The notes beneath the pieces were generated by a model. That model did not search any database, was not told the DNA's origin, and saw only the letters and a program-made list of their open reading frames with translations. Shown here one piece after another: positions 13,792-23,300 of a stretch of 34,729 nucleotides of DNA. This stretch comes from Chloroflexota bacterium (lineage in GTDB: Bacteria; Chloroflexota; Dehalococcoidia; SZUA-161; JAUWZY01), in assembly GCA_030615045.1 (NCBI GenBank), contig JAUWZY010000001.1, positions 1 through 34,729 on the forward strand, written 5' to 3'. Position 1 is the first letter of the stretch; each line of letters starts with the position of its first letter. The position numbers and the translations under genes are program-made.

Positions 13792-14381
13792 CAGATTCAA
13801 TTGTGCCAATTGTCGAGGGACAGTCTGAGGTGGATTCAGTGCCGGTGCTAATGCGTCGCCTCCGAGACGAGTGGGGCAAATACCAACTGGAAATTGGAAA
13901 ACCGGTTCGGGTCAAACGCTACCAAGTCATTAAGGAGGGCGAGTTGGAAAGACGAGTTATGATGGCAATGCAACGCCCAAACTGTCGGGCTGTCATAGTA
14001 ATCCTCGATGCGGACGATGATTGTCCAAAGGATTTTGCGCCGAAGTTGTTAGAGCGGGCCAAACAAGCAGCACAAAATACACTTGTATCGGTTGTCTTGC
14101 CGAAGTCGGAGATGGAATCTTGGTTTGTGGGCAGCATCGAATCTCTGCGTGGCGTGTGTGGTATCTTAGACACAGCGTGTTCACCATCCGATCCTGAAGC
14201 CATACGCGATGCGAAGGGATTTCTAACTAGAGCGATGGAGGGGAGTCACCACTACCTTGAGGTAGATGACCAGCCTGCCTTTGCAGAGAAATTTGATCTA
14301 ACCCAGGCTCTTAGCAATTGTCGTTCGTTTAAGAAATTCTATAATGATTTCCGCAGAATCGTATGCTTGCTCACTCCATAG
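13788..14381 (+). CDS. DUF4276 family protein (TOPRIM-like partner of the ATPase)
   Basis: A 197-residue protein starting at an ATG inside the stop of the ATPase gene. It shows the DUF4276 pattern: VEGQSEVDSVPVL near the N-terminus, a VILDADDDCPKDF strand with the acidic DxD cluster, and the late motif KSEMESWF. The glutamate and aspartates match the metal-binding residues of TOPRIM folds. It probably acts with the upstream ATPase as a nuclease-like effector. Whether it cuts DNA or RNA, or acts otherwise, cannot be read from the sequence. Confidence 0.82.
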   Translation: MTDSIVPIVEGQSEVDSVPVLMRRLRDEWGKYQLEIGKPVRVKRYQVIKEGELERRVMMAMQRPNCRAVIVILDADDDCPKDFAPKLLERAKQAAQNTLVSVVLPKSEMESWFVGSIESLRGVCGILDTACSPSDPEAIRDAKGFLTRAMEGSHHYLEVDDQPAFAEKFDLTQALSNCRSFKKFYNDFRRIVCLLTP

Positions 14382-14482
14382 TGGTGGAACGCTTAAGCGG
14401 ATTCCCCTTCGCTTTGACAAGGTGGATTTCACCCTATCCCACAAGAGCGCGCTTTGTGCCGTTGGCTCGGGGAGCCAATCCA

Positions 14483-16756
14483 CTACTGGCTCAAAAGCCC
14501 CTCAAGTATCATCTGGGCTGCTTTTTTGTCCAGGGGCTCGTTGTTGTTGCCGCACTTAGGCGACTGAATGCAGCTGGGGCAGCCCTCCTCACAGGGGCAT
14601 TCCAAGAGCACTCTCAGCGTCTCCTGCCAAAGCCTGCCGATAAGCTCGAAGCCTTTCTCCACGATGCCGACTCCTCCCGGATAGGCATCATAGATGAAAA
14701 CCTCGGCTTTCCCGGTATCGGGGTGCAATGGGGTGGAAACGCCGCCAATATCGTTTCTATCGCAGAGGGCAAATAGCGGCAGCATGGCAATCGTGGCATG
14801 CTCTACGGCATGGAGCCCGCCAGCAAGGTCCAGCCCAGCCTGTGCCAGCTGAGTCTCAACCGGAGGCGGGATATTGAACCAGAGCGCCACCGTATTGAAG
14901 GATTGCGCGGGCAGGTCCAGGGGCTCCTCTGCGATAACCTCCTCGGTGAACACCCGCTTCTTCCTGAAGCCAATTACCCTGTTGGTCACTTCCACCTCTC
15001 CCAGATGAACCCGGCCTTGGCCAAAGGCCTTCTCTTGGCTTACCTTTAGCATCCTGAGGTCGGTGACGTCCTTGGCTTGGGTATAGTAGGTGGCGTCCGT
15101 GGGCCGGCAATAGGCGGTGTGAGCTATAAGGTCTAACTCGGTGACCAGATAGGACTCACCTTGATGGATATAGATAGCGCCGGGGTGAATTTGAGACAAA
15201 GCAACTGCCGATCCCACCGTCTCCAAGAGACAACCTGTGCTGACATCAACCAAGCCATAGCTCTCAGCTGAGGTGGTGCGAATATTTATATCCTGTGCCG
15301 GATAGATAACGCTTGGCGCTGGATACCACCGAGGGTTACGATGGCGCAAAAAGCCCTCTCCTTCCAGTTCCGCCATTGCCTGCTCCAGGTCGCCGGCAAA
15401 GAATTCCTGGTCGCCGTCGGTCAACGGCAGCTCCCAGGAGGCGCAGAGGAGATGGGGCTTGAGGATATATTGATTTCTGGGGTCGATCAAAGCATGCTCA
15501 TAGCTCTTGGCGAAGAAGACCTCGGGGTGGCGCATAAAATATTGGTCTAAGGGGCTATCCAAACCAATGAGAAAGCTCAACGAGTCCTCCCTCCCCCGGC
15601 CACTCCTCCCCGCCTGCTGCCAGGTGCTGGCGATGCTCCCCGGATATCCAGAGAGCACGGTGGCATCGAGGTCGCCAATATCAATCCCCAGCTCCAAGGC
15701 GGTGGTGGCCACCGCAGCCAAAAGCCGACCCTCAAAGAGCTCGCGCTCGATCTGGCGCCGTTCCTCGGGGAGATAGCCAGCACGATAGGGCTTTACCCGC
15801 TCCCCAAGATCTGGACTCTCGGCGAGTTGCTCCCGCATATAGAGATAGATGAGCTCGGTGAGGCGTCGCGTCCTGGCGAAAGCCAGGCTCCTGATCCCAT
15901 TACGCATCAACTCGGTTAATAGCAGGGTGGTTTCGCTGTTGGCGCTGCGCCGAACGGACTTGGCTTCATCGATAAGCGGCGGATTCCAAAAGACAAAGTC
16001 CTTCCCGCCGTGGGGGGAACCGTCCTCGGTGATGGGCTGAAACGGGACGCCGCATAGCCTCTCGGCATGCTCTTTGGGATTGGCGATAGTGGCCGAGCAG
16101 CAAATGAATCGGGGCTGGCTGCCATAGTGCGCGCAAAGGCGCTTCAGGCGGCGCAGCACATTGGCGACATGAGAGCCGAAAACGCCACGATACACATGGG
16201 CCTCGTCAATGACTACGTACTTCAGCTGAGTTAGCAGTCGCCACCAAGAGCGATGATTGGGCAGGATGCCGAGATGAACCATGTCTGGATTTGAGAGCAC
16301 GATGTTTGCTGACCTCTTTATCTCGGAGCGCTGCCAGCTTGGCGTATCGCCATCGAAGGTGGCATGCTTTACCCCGAGCCCAGAGGTCAGCTCTTTTAGG
16401 CTTCGCAGTTGGTCTTGAGCTAAAGCTTTGGTTGGGAACAGATAGAGGGCTCGGCTCCCCTTATCCGTCAGCATGGCATTCAGCACCACCAGGTTGTAGC
16501 AAAGCGTTTTGCCACTGGCGGCAGGGGTAGCAATGACGACATTCTCCCCAGAGCGAGCAGCATTTATGGCCGCCGCTTGATGGCGATAAAGGGGGAGCAG
16601 ATGGAACCTGTCAAGGATAGACTCAAGTGCCGGGTGAAGCGGCTGGGCTAACTGGCCATAGCTGGCTTCGCTTGAGGTTAAATGCTCATGATGGACGATT
16701 TGGTCTCGATAGGAGGGAAGGCTTCTCAGGTGATCGAGGAAAGCTGAGGTGTTCAT
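14483..16756 (-). CDS. DEAD/DEAH-box helicase of the MrfA/YprA type with DUF1998 zinc module
   Basis: A 757-residue superfamily 2 helicase. Motif I is TPAASGKT (77-84), motif Ia is LYLFPTKALAQDQ, motif II is the DEAH in VIDEAHVYRG, motif III is CCSATI, and motif VI is QQAGRSGRG. The C-terminal DUF1998 region ends with the four-cysteine cluster CPCEEGCPSCIQSPKC, which in Bacillus MrfA holds a metal needed for activity. The MrfA family unwinds DNA 3'-5' and takes part in mitomycin-type damage repair. The ATG overlaps the stop of the DUF503 gene by four bases, so the helicase is translationally coupled to it. Its 3' end converges on the DUF4276 gene. Confidence 0.92.
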   Translation of the reverse strand: MNTSAFLDHLRSLPSYRDQIVHHEHLTSSEASYGQLAQPLHPALESILDRFHLLPLYRHQAAAINAARSGENVVIATPAASGKTLCYNLVVLNAMLTDKGSRALYLFPTKALAQDQLRSLKELTSGLGVKHATFDGDTPSWQRSEIKRSANIVLSNPDMVHLGILPNHRSWWRLLTQLKYVVIDEAHVYRGVFGSHVANVLRRLKRLCAHYGSQPRFICCSATIANPKEHAERLCGVPFQPITEDGSPHGGKDFVFWNPPLIDEAKSVRRSANSETTLLLTELMRNGIRSLAFARTRRLTELIYLYMREQLAESPDLGERVKPYRAGYLPEERRQIERELFEGRLLAAVATTALELGIDIGDLDATVLSGYPGSIASTWQQAGRSGRGREDSLSFLIGLDSPLDQYFMRHPEVFFAKSYEHALIDPRNQYILKPHLLCASWELPLTDGDQEFFAGDLEQAMAELEGEGFLRHRNPRWYPAPSVIYPAQDINIRTTSAESYGLVDVSTGCLLETVGSAVALSQIHPGAIYIHQGESYLVTELDLIAHTAYCRPTDATYYTQAKDVTDLRMLKVSQEKAFGQGRVHLGEVEVTNRVIGFRKKRVFTEEVIAEEPLDLPAQSFNTVALWFNIPPPVETQLAQAGLDLAGGLHAVEHATIAMLPLFALCDRNDIGGVSTPLHPDTGKAEVFIYDAYPGGVGIVEKGFELIGRLWQETLRVLLECPCEEGCPSCIQSPKCGNNNEPLDKKAAQMILEGLLSQ

Positions 16757-17046
16757 AAGGCATTCAGGAATTCGACCTCATAGTCTAAGATCTCGGCGTC
16801 GCCTCGGATGCTGCTGATAAACTCCGCCACCTTGGAGAGGATCTGGTCGGCGTGGCGCCTGTCAGTGCTTAGACAAACAATACCCAAGGTAGCCAACTGC
16901 CAGAGGTCTTGATCCTCAACCTCGGCGATGGAGACATTAAATCTGTTCCCGACCTGGGTGGTGATAGATTTCAGCACCCTTCGCTTGCCCTTCAGGGAAT
17001 CATTCTCGGGTAAACGAAGCCTTACCTTTAGGACACCGATACTCAT
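16753..17046 (-). CDS. DUF503 family protein (YlxP-like)
   Basis: A 97-residue protein matching DUF503. The opening IGVLKVRLRLPENDSLKGKRRVLKSI and the mid block NVSIAEVEDQDLWQLATLGIVCLS are characteristic. Bacillus YlxP is encoded near rbfA and translation factors, but its function is not well settled. Here it sits between a zinc-ribbon gene and the helicase in one operon. Confidence 0.88.
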   Translation of the reverse strand: MSIGVLKVRLRLPENDSLKGKRRVLKSITTQVGNRFNVSIAEVEDQDLWQLATLGIVCLSTDRRHADQILSKVAEFISSIRGDAEILDYEVEFLNAL

Positions 17047-17085
17047 CTGACCCCAAAAGGGCTCAAGGTGCTAACCGGCAGAACG

Positions 17086-17382
17086 CTATTCGCCCTCAGT
17101 TCTCATCTTGGCGAAGCAATCGCTGCAATAAACCGGCCGGTCCCCTCTGGGTTGAAATGGGACCTCGCACTCCTTGCCGCAGTTAGCGCAGACCGCGGGA
17201 TACATCTCGCGGCGCGATCCTGAGTAGCTAAAGCGAGATTGCCTCCTGGTAGCACGACAGTTTGGGCAGCGGCTGGGCTCATTCCTCAGCCCGCGCGATT
17301 GGTAGAATTCCTGCTCACCGGCGGTGAACTCGAACTCCGCTCCGCAGTCACGGCAGATCAAGGTCTTGTCCGCAAATGCCAT
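17086..17382 (-). CDS. Zinc-ribbon domain protein
   Basis: A 98-residue protein. It has three pairs of CxxC knuckles: CRDC near residue 10, CPNC in the middle with the RNEPSRCPNCR context, and CANC followed by the terminal CSDC, implying two zinc sites. The opening FADKTLICRDCGAEFEFTAGEQEFYQSRG is typical of the small probable zinc-binding proteins of Chloroflexota and actinobacteria. The ATG at 17382 follows AAGGAGGA at seven to eight bases; a longer frame to 17424 lacks support. Role unknown. Nucleic-acid binding is possible. Confidence 0.85.
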   Translation of the reverse strand: MAFADKTLICRDCGAEFEFTAGEQEFYQSRGLRNEPSRCPNCRATRRQSRFSYSGSRREMYPAVCANCGKECEVPFQPRGDRPVYCSDCFAKMRTEGE

Positions 17383-17555
17383 TGCCGATCCTCCTTCTGA
17401 TCCGTTTGGCCACCTCTTCTTCACTGCTGCTTGCGGCTCAAGACCTTGGTTGAGGCCTCTGGCGCCAGGAGGGAAGCTGGAAAGGATTTCCCAAGCAAAC
17501 CACCTTGTTCAAGGCGCGAACTACTAAAGACAGCACTGAATTGGGTAGCGCATTA

Positions 17556-17594
17556 ATACTATAGTATACAGCACCAGCAACAAAAGCGCAACAA
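17556..17594 (-). promoter_or_regulatory. Possible promoter and palindrome upstream of the zinc-ribbon operon
   Basis: On the minus strand TTGCGC precedes TATACT by 17 bases; the -35 match is poor. The -10 region overlaps the perfect 12-bp palindrome ATACTATAGTAT (17556-17567), which could be an operator. No other promoter for the zinc-ribbon-DUF503-helicase operon is visible in the gap after valS. Confidence 0.4.
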
Positions 17595-17616
17595 TAACTT
17601 ATTCTCGATCTCTTTT

Positions 17617-20256
17617 CTATGTTAGCTCTGCCAGTCGCTGTTGCAATCTGCTGAGCTTATCCCAATGTTTACTTAACTTCTCTTGTTCCCTGGCGATGAC
17701 ATGGGCTGGGGCCTTAGTCAGGAACTCGCCCTGGCCCAGCTTCCTCTCAAGGCGGGCGATCTCAGCGTGACTCTCCTCGATTTCCCTGGCCAAGCGTTCC
17801 CTTTCCGCTTCGATGTCGATCATCCCGGCCAGGGGCAGGAAGACCTCAGCCCGTTTAAGTACCAATATCTTGGCTTTATCCGGTCTCGGCCTTTCTTCAT
17901 CGGCTCCGAAAATGGTCAACGGCCGCGCCCGGGCCAGGGTGCCGATGGCCGGAGCTAACGCTTCCACAGCAGGCTTATTATCGGCGATGATGATAGCCTC
18001 GATGAATCTCGAGGGCTCGACCTTGGCCTCAACCCGGGCGTTTCTGATACTGCGTATCAGCTCCTGAACCAGCTCCATTTCCTCCTCAGCCTCAGGGTCA
18101 AAGGCCGTTTCATCGACACTGGGATAGGGAGCGATGGTGATCGATTCCACGCTCTGGGGCAGATACCGGGCCAGCCTTTGCCAGAGCTCCTCGGTGATAA
18201 AGGGCATGAAGGGATGGAGAAGGCGCAAAGATGTCTCCAGCACATGAACCAAGACGGGGACCGGCGATAACCCCTCTCGACTGAGGCGGACCTTTGCCAG
18301 CTCGATATACCAATCACAATACTCGCTCCAAATAAAATCGTGGATCTGGCTCAAGGCCTCGCCAAGCATGAAGTTCTGCAGAAGTCGGCTTACATTGGCG
18401 ATGAGCCGGTTGAGTCGGCTCAGGATCCAGCGGTCTTCAGCGGGCAGGGGATATGGTGGCGCTTTCGCCCCCCCATCCAAGTTGCTGATGACGAATTGGG
18501 CAGTGTTCCAAAGCTTATTGGCGAAGTTACGACCGCCTTCCAGCTTTTGCGGCATCAGCCTGATATCATTCCCCGGGGCATTTCCGGCAGTTAGGGCGAA
18601 GCGCAGGGCATCAGTGCCATAAACATTCATCACATCCGCGGGGTCAATCACGTTCCCCCGGGTCTTGCTCATCTTCTCCCCCTTCTCATCCCGAATGAGC
18701 CCGTGGAGATAGACCTTGTGGAACGGGACCTCTCCGGTGTTCTCCAATCCCATCATGACCATCCTGGCCACCCAGAAGAACAGGATGTCATATCCTGTTT
18801 CCATCACCGACGTGGGGTAAAAGTATGCCAGGTCCTCTGTTTGCTCCGGCCAGCCCAGGGTGGAGTGAGGCCAAAGCGCTGAGCTGAACCAGGTATCGAG
18901 GACATCGGGGTCTTGAACGATATCTGTTGAGCCACAGTGAGCACAGCTCTCCGGATCGTCCACAGCGACGGTGAGCCCGCCGCAGTGCTGGCAATGCCAC
19001 GCTGGGATGCGATGCCCCCACCAGAGCTGGCGGCTAATGCACCAATCGCGGATGTTTTCCAGCCAGTTAAGGTAAACCTTGGTGAAGCGCTCGGGCACGA
19101 TCTCGACGCTGCCATCTAAAACAGCCTTTATCGCCCTCTCGGCGAGCGGCGCCACCTCGACAAACCACTGCTTAGAGACCAAGGGCTCGACCACAGTGCG
19201 GCACCGATGGCAATGGCCCACAGCATGAGCATAGGGCTCGATCTTCTCTAAAAGCCCCTCTTTATTCAGGTCGGCAAGCAAAGCCTCACGGCAGGCGAAG
19301 CGATCCAGCCCGGCATAGGGACCGGCATTCTGATTCATAGTGGCATCCAAATTCATTATGTTGATCAAAGGCAAGCCCTGCCTCTGTGCGATCTCGAAGT
19401 CCACCGGGTCATGCCCTGGGGTGATCTTCACCACCCCGGTGCCGAACGCGGGATCGACTAGCCCATCGCTGATCACGGGAATGGCACGCCCCAGAATGGG
19501 AAGGAGCACCTTTCTCCCGAGCAAAACCTGAAATCGCTCATCATCGGGGTTGACCGCAACTGCGGTATCGCCGAGGAGGGTTTCAGGACGAGTGGTAGCT
19601 ACGGTGACGACCCCATCCCCTGTTTGCAGTGGGTAATGGATATAGTAAAGATGGCCTCGAATCTCCGCGTGCTCAACCTCAAGGTCAGAAAGGGCGGTGG
19701 CGCAGCGGGGGCACCAATTAATGAGCCGCTCGCTGCGATAGATCAAGCCTCTTTGGTATAACTTGACAAAGGTGACGCGCACAGCGCGACTGGGCCCGGG
19801 ATCCAAAGTGAAACGCTCCCGAGACCAGTCGCAGGAGGCACCAAGCTTTCGGTGCTGCTGGGCAATGATGTCGCGATATTTACCGGTCCACTGCCACATC
19901 TGCTCCAAGAACCTCTCCCGCCCCAGGTCATGGCGGGAGAGCCCCCGGGCAGCCAAAGCTTGCTCCACCGTGTTCTGCGCTGCGATTCCGGCGTGGTCGA
20001 CCCCAGGGAGCCACAAAGCGGCCTCGCCCTCCATTCGGTGCCAGCGAATCAAGATATCCTCCAAGGTTGCGGTAAGAGCATGCCCGAGATGAAGCTCGCC
20101 GGTGATATTGGGCGGCGGCATAATGATGACGAAGGGCTTCTTATCGGGGTCGATCTCGGGGGTGAAGTAACTCCGTTCCAGCCAGAATCGATACCACTTG
20201 TCCTCTACTTGCTTTGGGTCATAAGCTTTGGGGATTTCACCCAGCTTTGGCCCCAT
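17617..20256 (-). CDS. valS: Valyl-tRNA synthetase
   Basis: An 879-residue class I synthetase that charges tRNA-Val. The HIGH-type motif appears as PPPNITGELHLGHAL near residue 50 and the KMSKS motif as GEKMSKTRGNVIDP. The CP1 editing domain lies between them, including TTRPETLLGDTAV. Two CxxC knuckles (CQHCGG and CAHCGS) suggest a zinc site. The C-terminus is the coiled-coil tRNA arm typical of ValS (IEAERERLAREIEESHAEIARL). Length fits the family. It follows rpoC by 47 bases on the same strand with an AAGGGAT ribosome site, and I see no terminator or T-box between them, so it is probably read from the rpoB promoter. Confidence 0.97.
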   Translation of the reverse strand: MGPKLGEIPKAYDPKQVEDKWYRFWLERSYFTPEIDPDKKPFVIIMPPPNITGELHLGHALTATLEDILIRWHRMEGEAALWLPGVDHAGIAAQNTVEQALAARGLSRHDLGRERFLEQMWQWTGKYRDIIAQQHRKLGASCDWSRERFTLDPGPSRAVRVTFVKLYQRGLIYRSERLINWCPRCATALSDLEVEHAEIRGHLYYIHYPLQTGDGVVTVATTRPETLLGDTAVAVNPDDERFQVLLGRKVLLPILGRAIPVISDGLVDPAFGTGVVKITPGHDPVDFEIAQRQGLPLINIMNLDATMNQNAGPYAGLDRFACREALLADLNKEGLLEKIEPYAHAVGHCHRCRTVVEPLVSKQWFVEVAPLAERAIKAVLDGSVEIVPERFTKVYLNWLENIRDWCISRQLWWGHRIPAWHCQHCGGLTVAVDDPESCAHCGSTDIVQDPDVLDTWFSSALWPHSTLGWPEQTEDLAYFYPTSVMETGYDILFFWVARMVMMGLENTGEVPFHKVYLHGLIRDEKGEKMSKTRGNVIDPADVMNVYGTDALRFALTAGNAPGNDIRLMPQKLEGGRNFANKLWNTAQFVISNLDGGAKAPPYPLPAEDRWILSRLNRLIANVSRLLQNFMLGEALSQIHDFIWSEYCDWYIELAKVRLSREGLSPVPVLVHVLETSLRLLHPFMPFITEELWQRLARYLPQSVESITIAPYPSVDETAFDPEAEEEMELVQELIRSIRNARVEAKVEPSRFIEAIIIADNKPAVEALAPAIGTLARARPLTIFGADEERPRPDKAKILVLKRAEVFLPLAGMIDIEAERERLAREIEESHAEIARLERKLGQGEFLTKAPAHVIAREQEKLSKHWDKLSRLQQRLAELT

Positions 20257-20303
20257 GGCTATCCCTTCCGTGGATATGAGAGAGGGTCGGCTGTGAAGCT
20301 GGC

Positions 20304-23300
20304 TCAGTCCTCAACAGGCTTTGCTGGCTCGAGAGCAGGGGGCTCTTCCTCAGCGGCAAGATGGCAGCGGGCAGGGATCAGCTTGCCGATGATAACATTC
20401 TCCTTAAGCCCAAATAGCTTATCGACGCTTCCGGTCACCGCAGCTTCAGTGAGCACCCTGGTTGTCTCTTGGAACGAGGCTGCTGCCAGAAAACTATCAG
20501 TGTTCAGCGAGGCTCTGGTTATGCCCAAAAGGGCGGGATGAGCTGTCGCTGGCTCGCCTCCCTCAACCAACACCTTGGCATTGAGATCCTCATAATCGAA
20601 ACTATCGATCAGCTCCCCGGGCAGGAGTTCAGTATCGCCTGTAGAATCGATGCGCACCTTACACAGCATCTGGTGGACGATGGTCTCGATATGCTTGTCG
20701 TGGATGTTAACCCCCTGGGAGCGATAGACCTTTTGCACCTCGTCCACTAAGTATCGCTGCACCGCCTCCCGACCCATGATGCGCAGGATCTCCTGTGGAT
20801 TAAGCGGGCCCTCGCTGAGTTGCTCCCCCGCTTTGACCTCAGTCCCATTCTCCACCAGGAGGGCTGCCATGGGGGATGCCAGGTATTCCCGCTCTTCCTT
20901 CTCTTCATACAAGATCGAAACCTGGCTATCCTTAATCTCCACCTTACCTCCGATCCTGGCCAGGATAGGAGGCGAACTGGCTGCAGTTGGCTCAGCCAGA
21001 ATAGCAGTGGCATCGACCCATTGCTCATCGCCAACTACTATTTGATACCCCTGGGGTAAGGGATAATCATCGCGGTAGACCCCGGAGCTTACGATCTTAA
21101 TCCTCTTCCCCTCCCTTGTTTCCGTTACCTCCACCACCCCATCGATCTCAGAGACGATGCCCTGCCCCTTGGGGATCCGGGCTTCAAAGAGCTCCTCAAC
21201 CCAAGGCAGCCCACTGGTGATATCCACCCCAGCCACGCCACCGGTATGGAAGGTGCGTATGGTCAGCTGAGTCCCGGGCTCACCAATGCTCTGGGCAGCG
21301 ATGACATCCACTGCCTCCCCTACAGCGATCAATTGCCTTCGTGCCAGGTCTCGACCATAGCATAGACGACACACGCCGCGCCGCGACTGACAGCTTAATG
21401 GAGACCTTACATAAACATCAGTGATGCCAGCGTGGGCGATCTGCTGCGCTTTATCTTCGTCGATCTCCTCGTTTCGATTCACGATTACCTTGCCACTTTG
21501 AGGGTCAACTACTGGGCTCGCCGCAAGCCGACCTACTATACGCTCAGGGAGGGAAAGCAACAGGCTTTTATCCCTTGGTTCTGAGACCCAGATGCCGCCC
21601 ATGGTGCCACAGTCCTCCTCCCGGATGATGACCTCCTGAGTCACATCGACGAGACGCCTGGTGAGGTAGCCGCTATCCGATGTCCTCAGGGCGGTATCAG
21701 CCAGCCCTTTCCTGGCGCCATGGGTGGAGATGAAGTACTCCAATACCGAAAGCCCCTCTCTGAAATTGGACCTGATGGGCAGGTCGATGATCCTGCCCGA
21801 GGGGTCGCTCATTAAGCCACGCATCCCGGCCATTTGCCTGATCTGGGCGATGTTTCCTTTAGCATCGGAGTAGGCCATTATGTATACCGGGCCATAAGGG
21901 TCAAGCGACTGCTCGAGGCTGCTGGAAAGCTCCTCAGTGGCCTTGGTCCAAACGGCCACCGTGCTCTGATAGCGCTCGTCATCAGTGATCAGACCTCGCT
22001 GGAATTGCTTCCCCACCTCGGCTAATCTCTCCTCGGCCTGTTCCAACAGCCGGGCCTTACTATGGGGCACCTCCAGGTCGCAAAGCGCCATGGTAATACC
22101 TGACTTGGTGGCATAGTGGTAGCCCAGGCTCTTGATTTCATCCAGTACCGAAGCTGTGACTTCGCTGCCGAAACGGGAATGACACTCAGCGACAATCTGT
22201 TTCAATATCTTCTTATCCATTAGCTGGTTGCGGAAGCCGAGCTCCTTGGGCAGAACCTCGTTGAAGATAATGCGGCCAACGCTGGTCTTGAGGTATTTGC
22301 CACTTTCTTCATCCCGGACCTCGATCTCAGCTCCAATCTCGATGAGGCCTAAATAGTAGGCCAACTTGGCATCAGCGAAATCGGAGAATATCCTCCCCTC
22401 GCCCTTGGCTCCCGCTTTGATCACGGTCAGGTAGTAGCAGCCAAGGATGATGTCCAGTGTTGGGGTCACCACGGGCTCGCCCGAGCTGGGCAGGAGCATA
22501 TTTTTGGTGCTGAGCATCACCTGCTTTGCTTCCTCCACAGCTGCCTTGGACAGGGGGAGATGAACCGCCATCTGATCGCCATCGAAGTCAGCATTAAAGG
22601 CAGCGCAGACTAAGGGATGAACCTGAATGGCGGCGCCATCGATGAGCACCGGGTAGAAAGCCTGGAGGCTGAGTCGATGCAATGTTGGCGCTCGGTTGAG
22701 CAGGACGGGGTGATCTTTTACCAGCTCCTCCAGGATATCCCAGACCTCTGGTTTGCCCCGCTCCACAATTCTCTTGGCGCTCCTGATGTTATGCGCCAGA
22801 CCCCGAGCCACCAGACGGCGCATGATGAAAGGTTTGAACAGCTCCAGAGCCATGCGCTTAGGCAGCCCACATTGATGCAGCTTGAGCTCGGGGCCGACCA
22901 CGATCACGGAACGGCCGCTATAGTCCACCCTCTTGCCCAGGAGGTTCTGCCGAAAGCGGCCTTGTTTCCCTCTGAGCATATCGGAAAGCGACTTTAGCTT
23001 GTGACCGCTGCTGGTGGCTATGGGGCGACCGCGTCGCTCGTTATCAATGAGGGAGTCGACGGCTTCTTGAAGCATGCGCTTCTCGTTGCGAATGATGACC
23101 TCCGGGGCTCCCAGCTCCAGGAGCCGACGCAGGCGATTATTGCGATTGATCACCCGCCGATAGAGGTCGTTAAGGTCGCTGGTGGCAAATCGCCCGCCGT
23201 CGAGCTGAACCATGGGACGTAACTCCGGCGGTAACACAGGAAGCACGGTGAGGATCATCCATTCCGGCTTGTTCCCGCTCTTGCGCAGAGCCTCAACGAC

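Noticed and set aside
20257..20303. T-box or other leader ahead of valS
   Set aside because: Only 47 bases separate rpoC and valS, too short for a T-box, and no such elements are seen.
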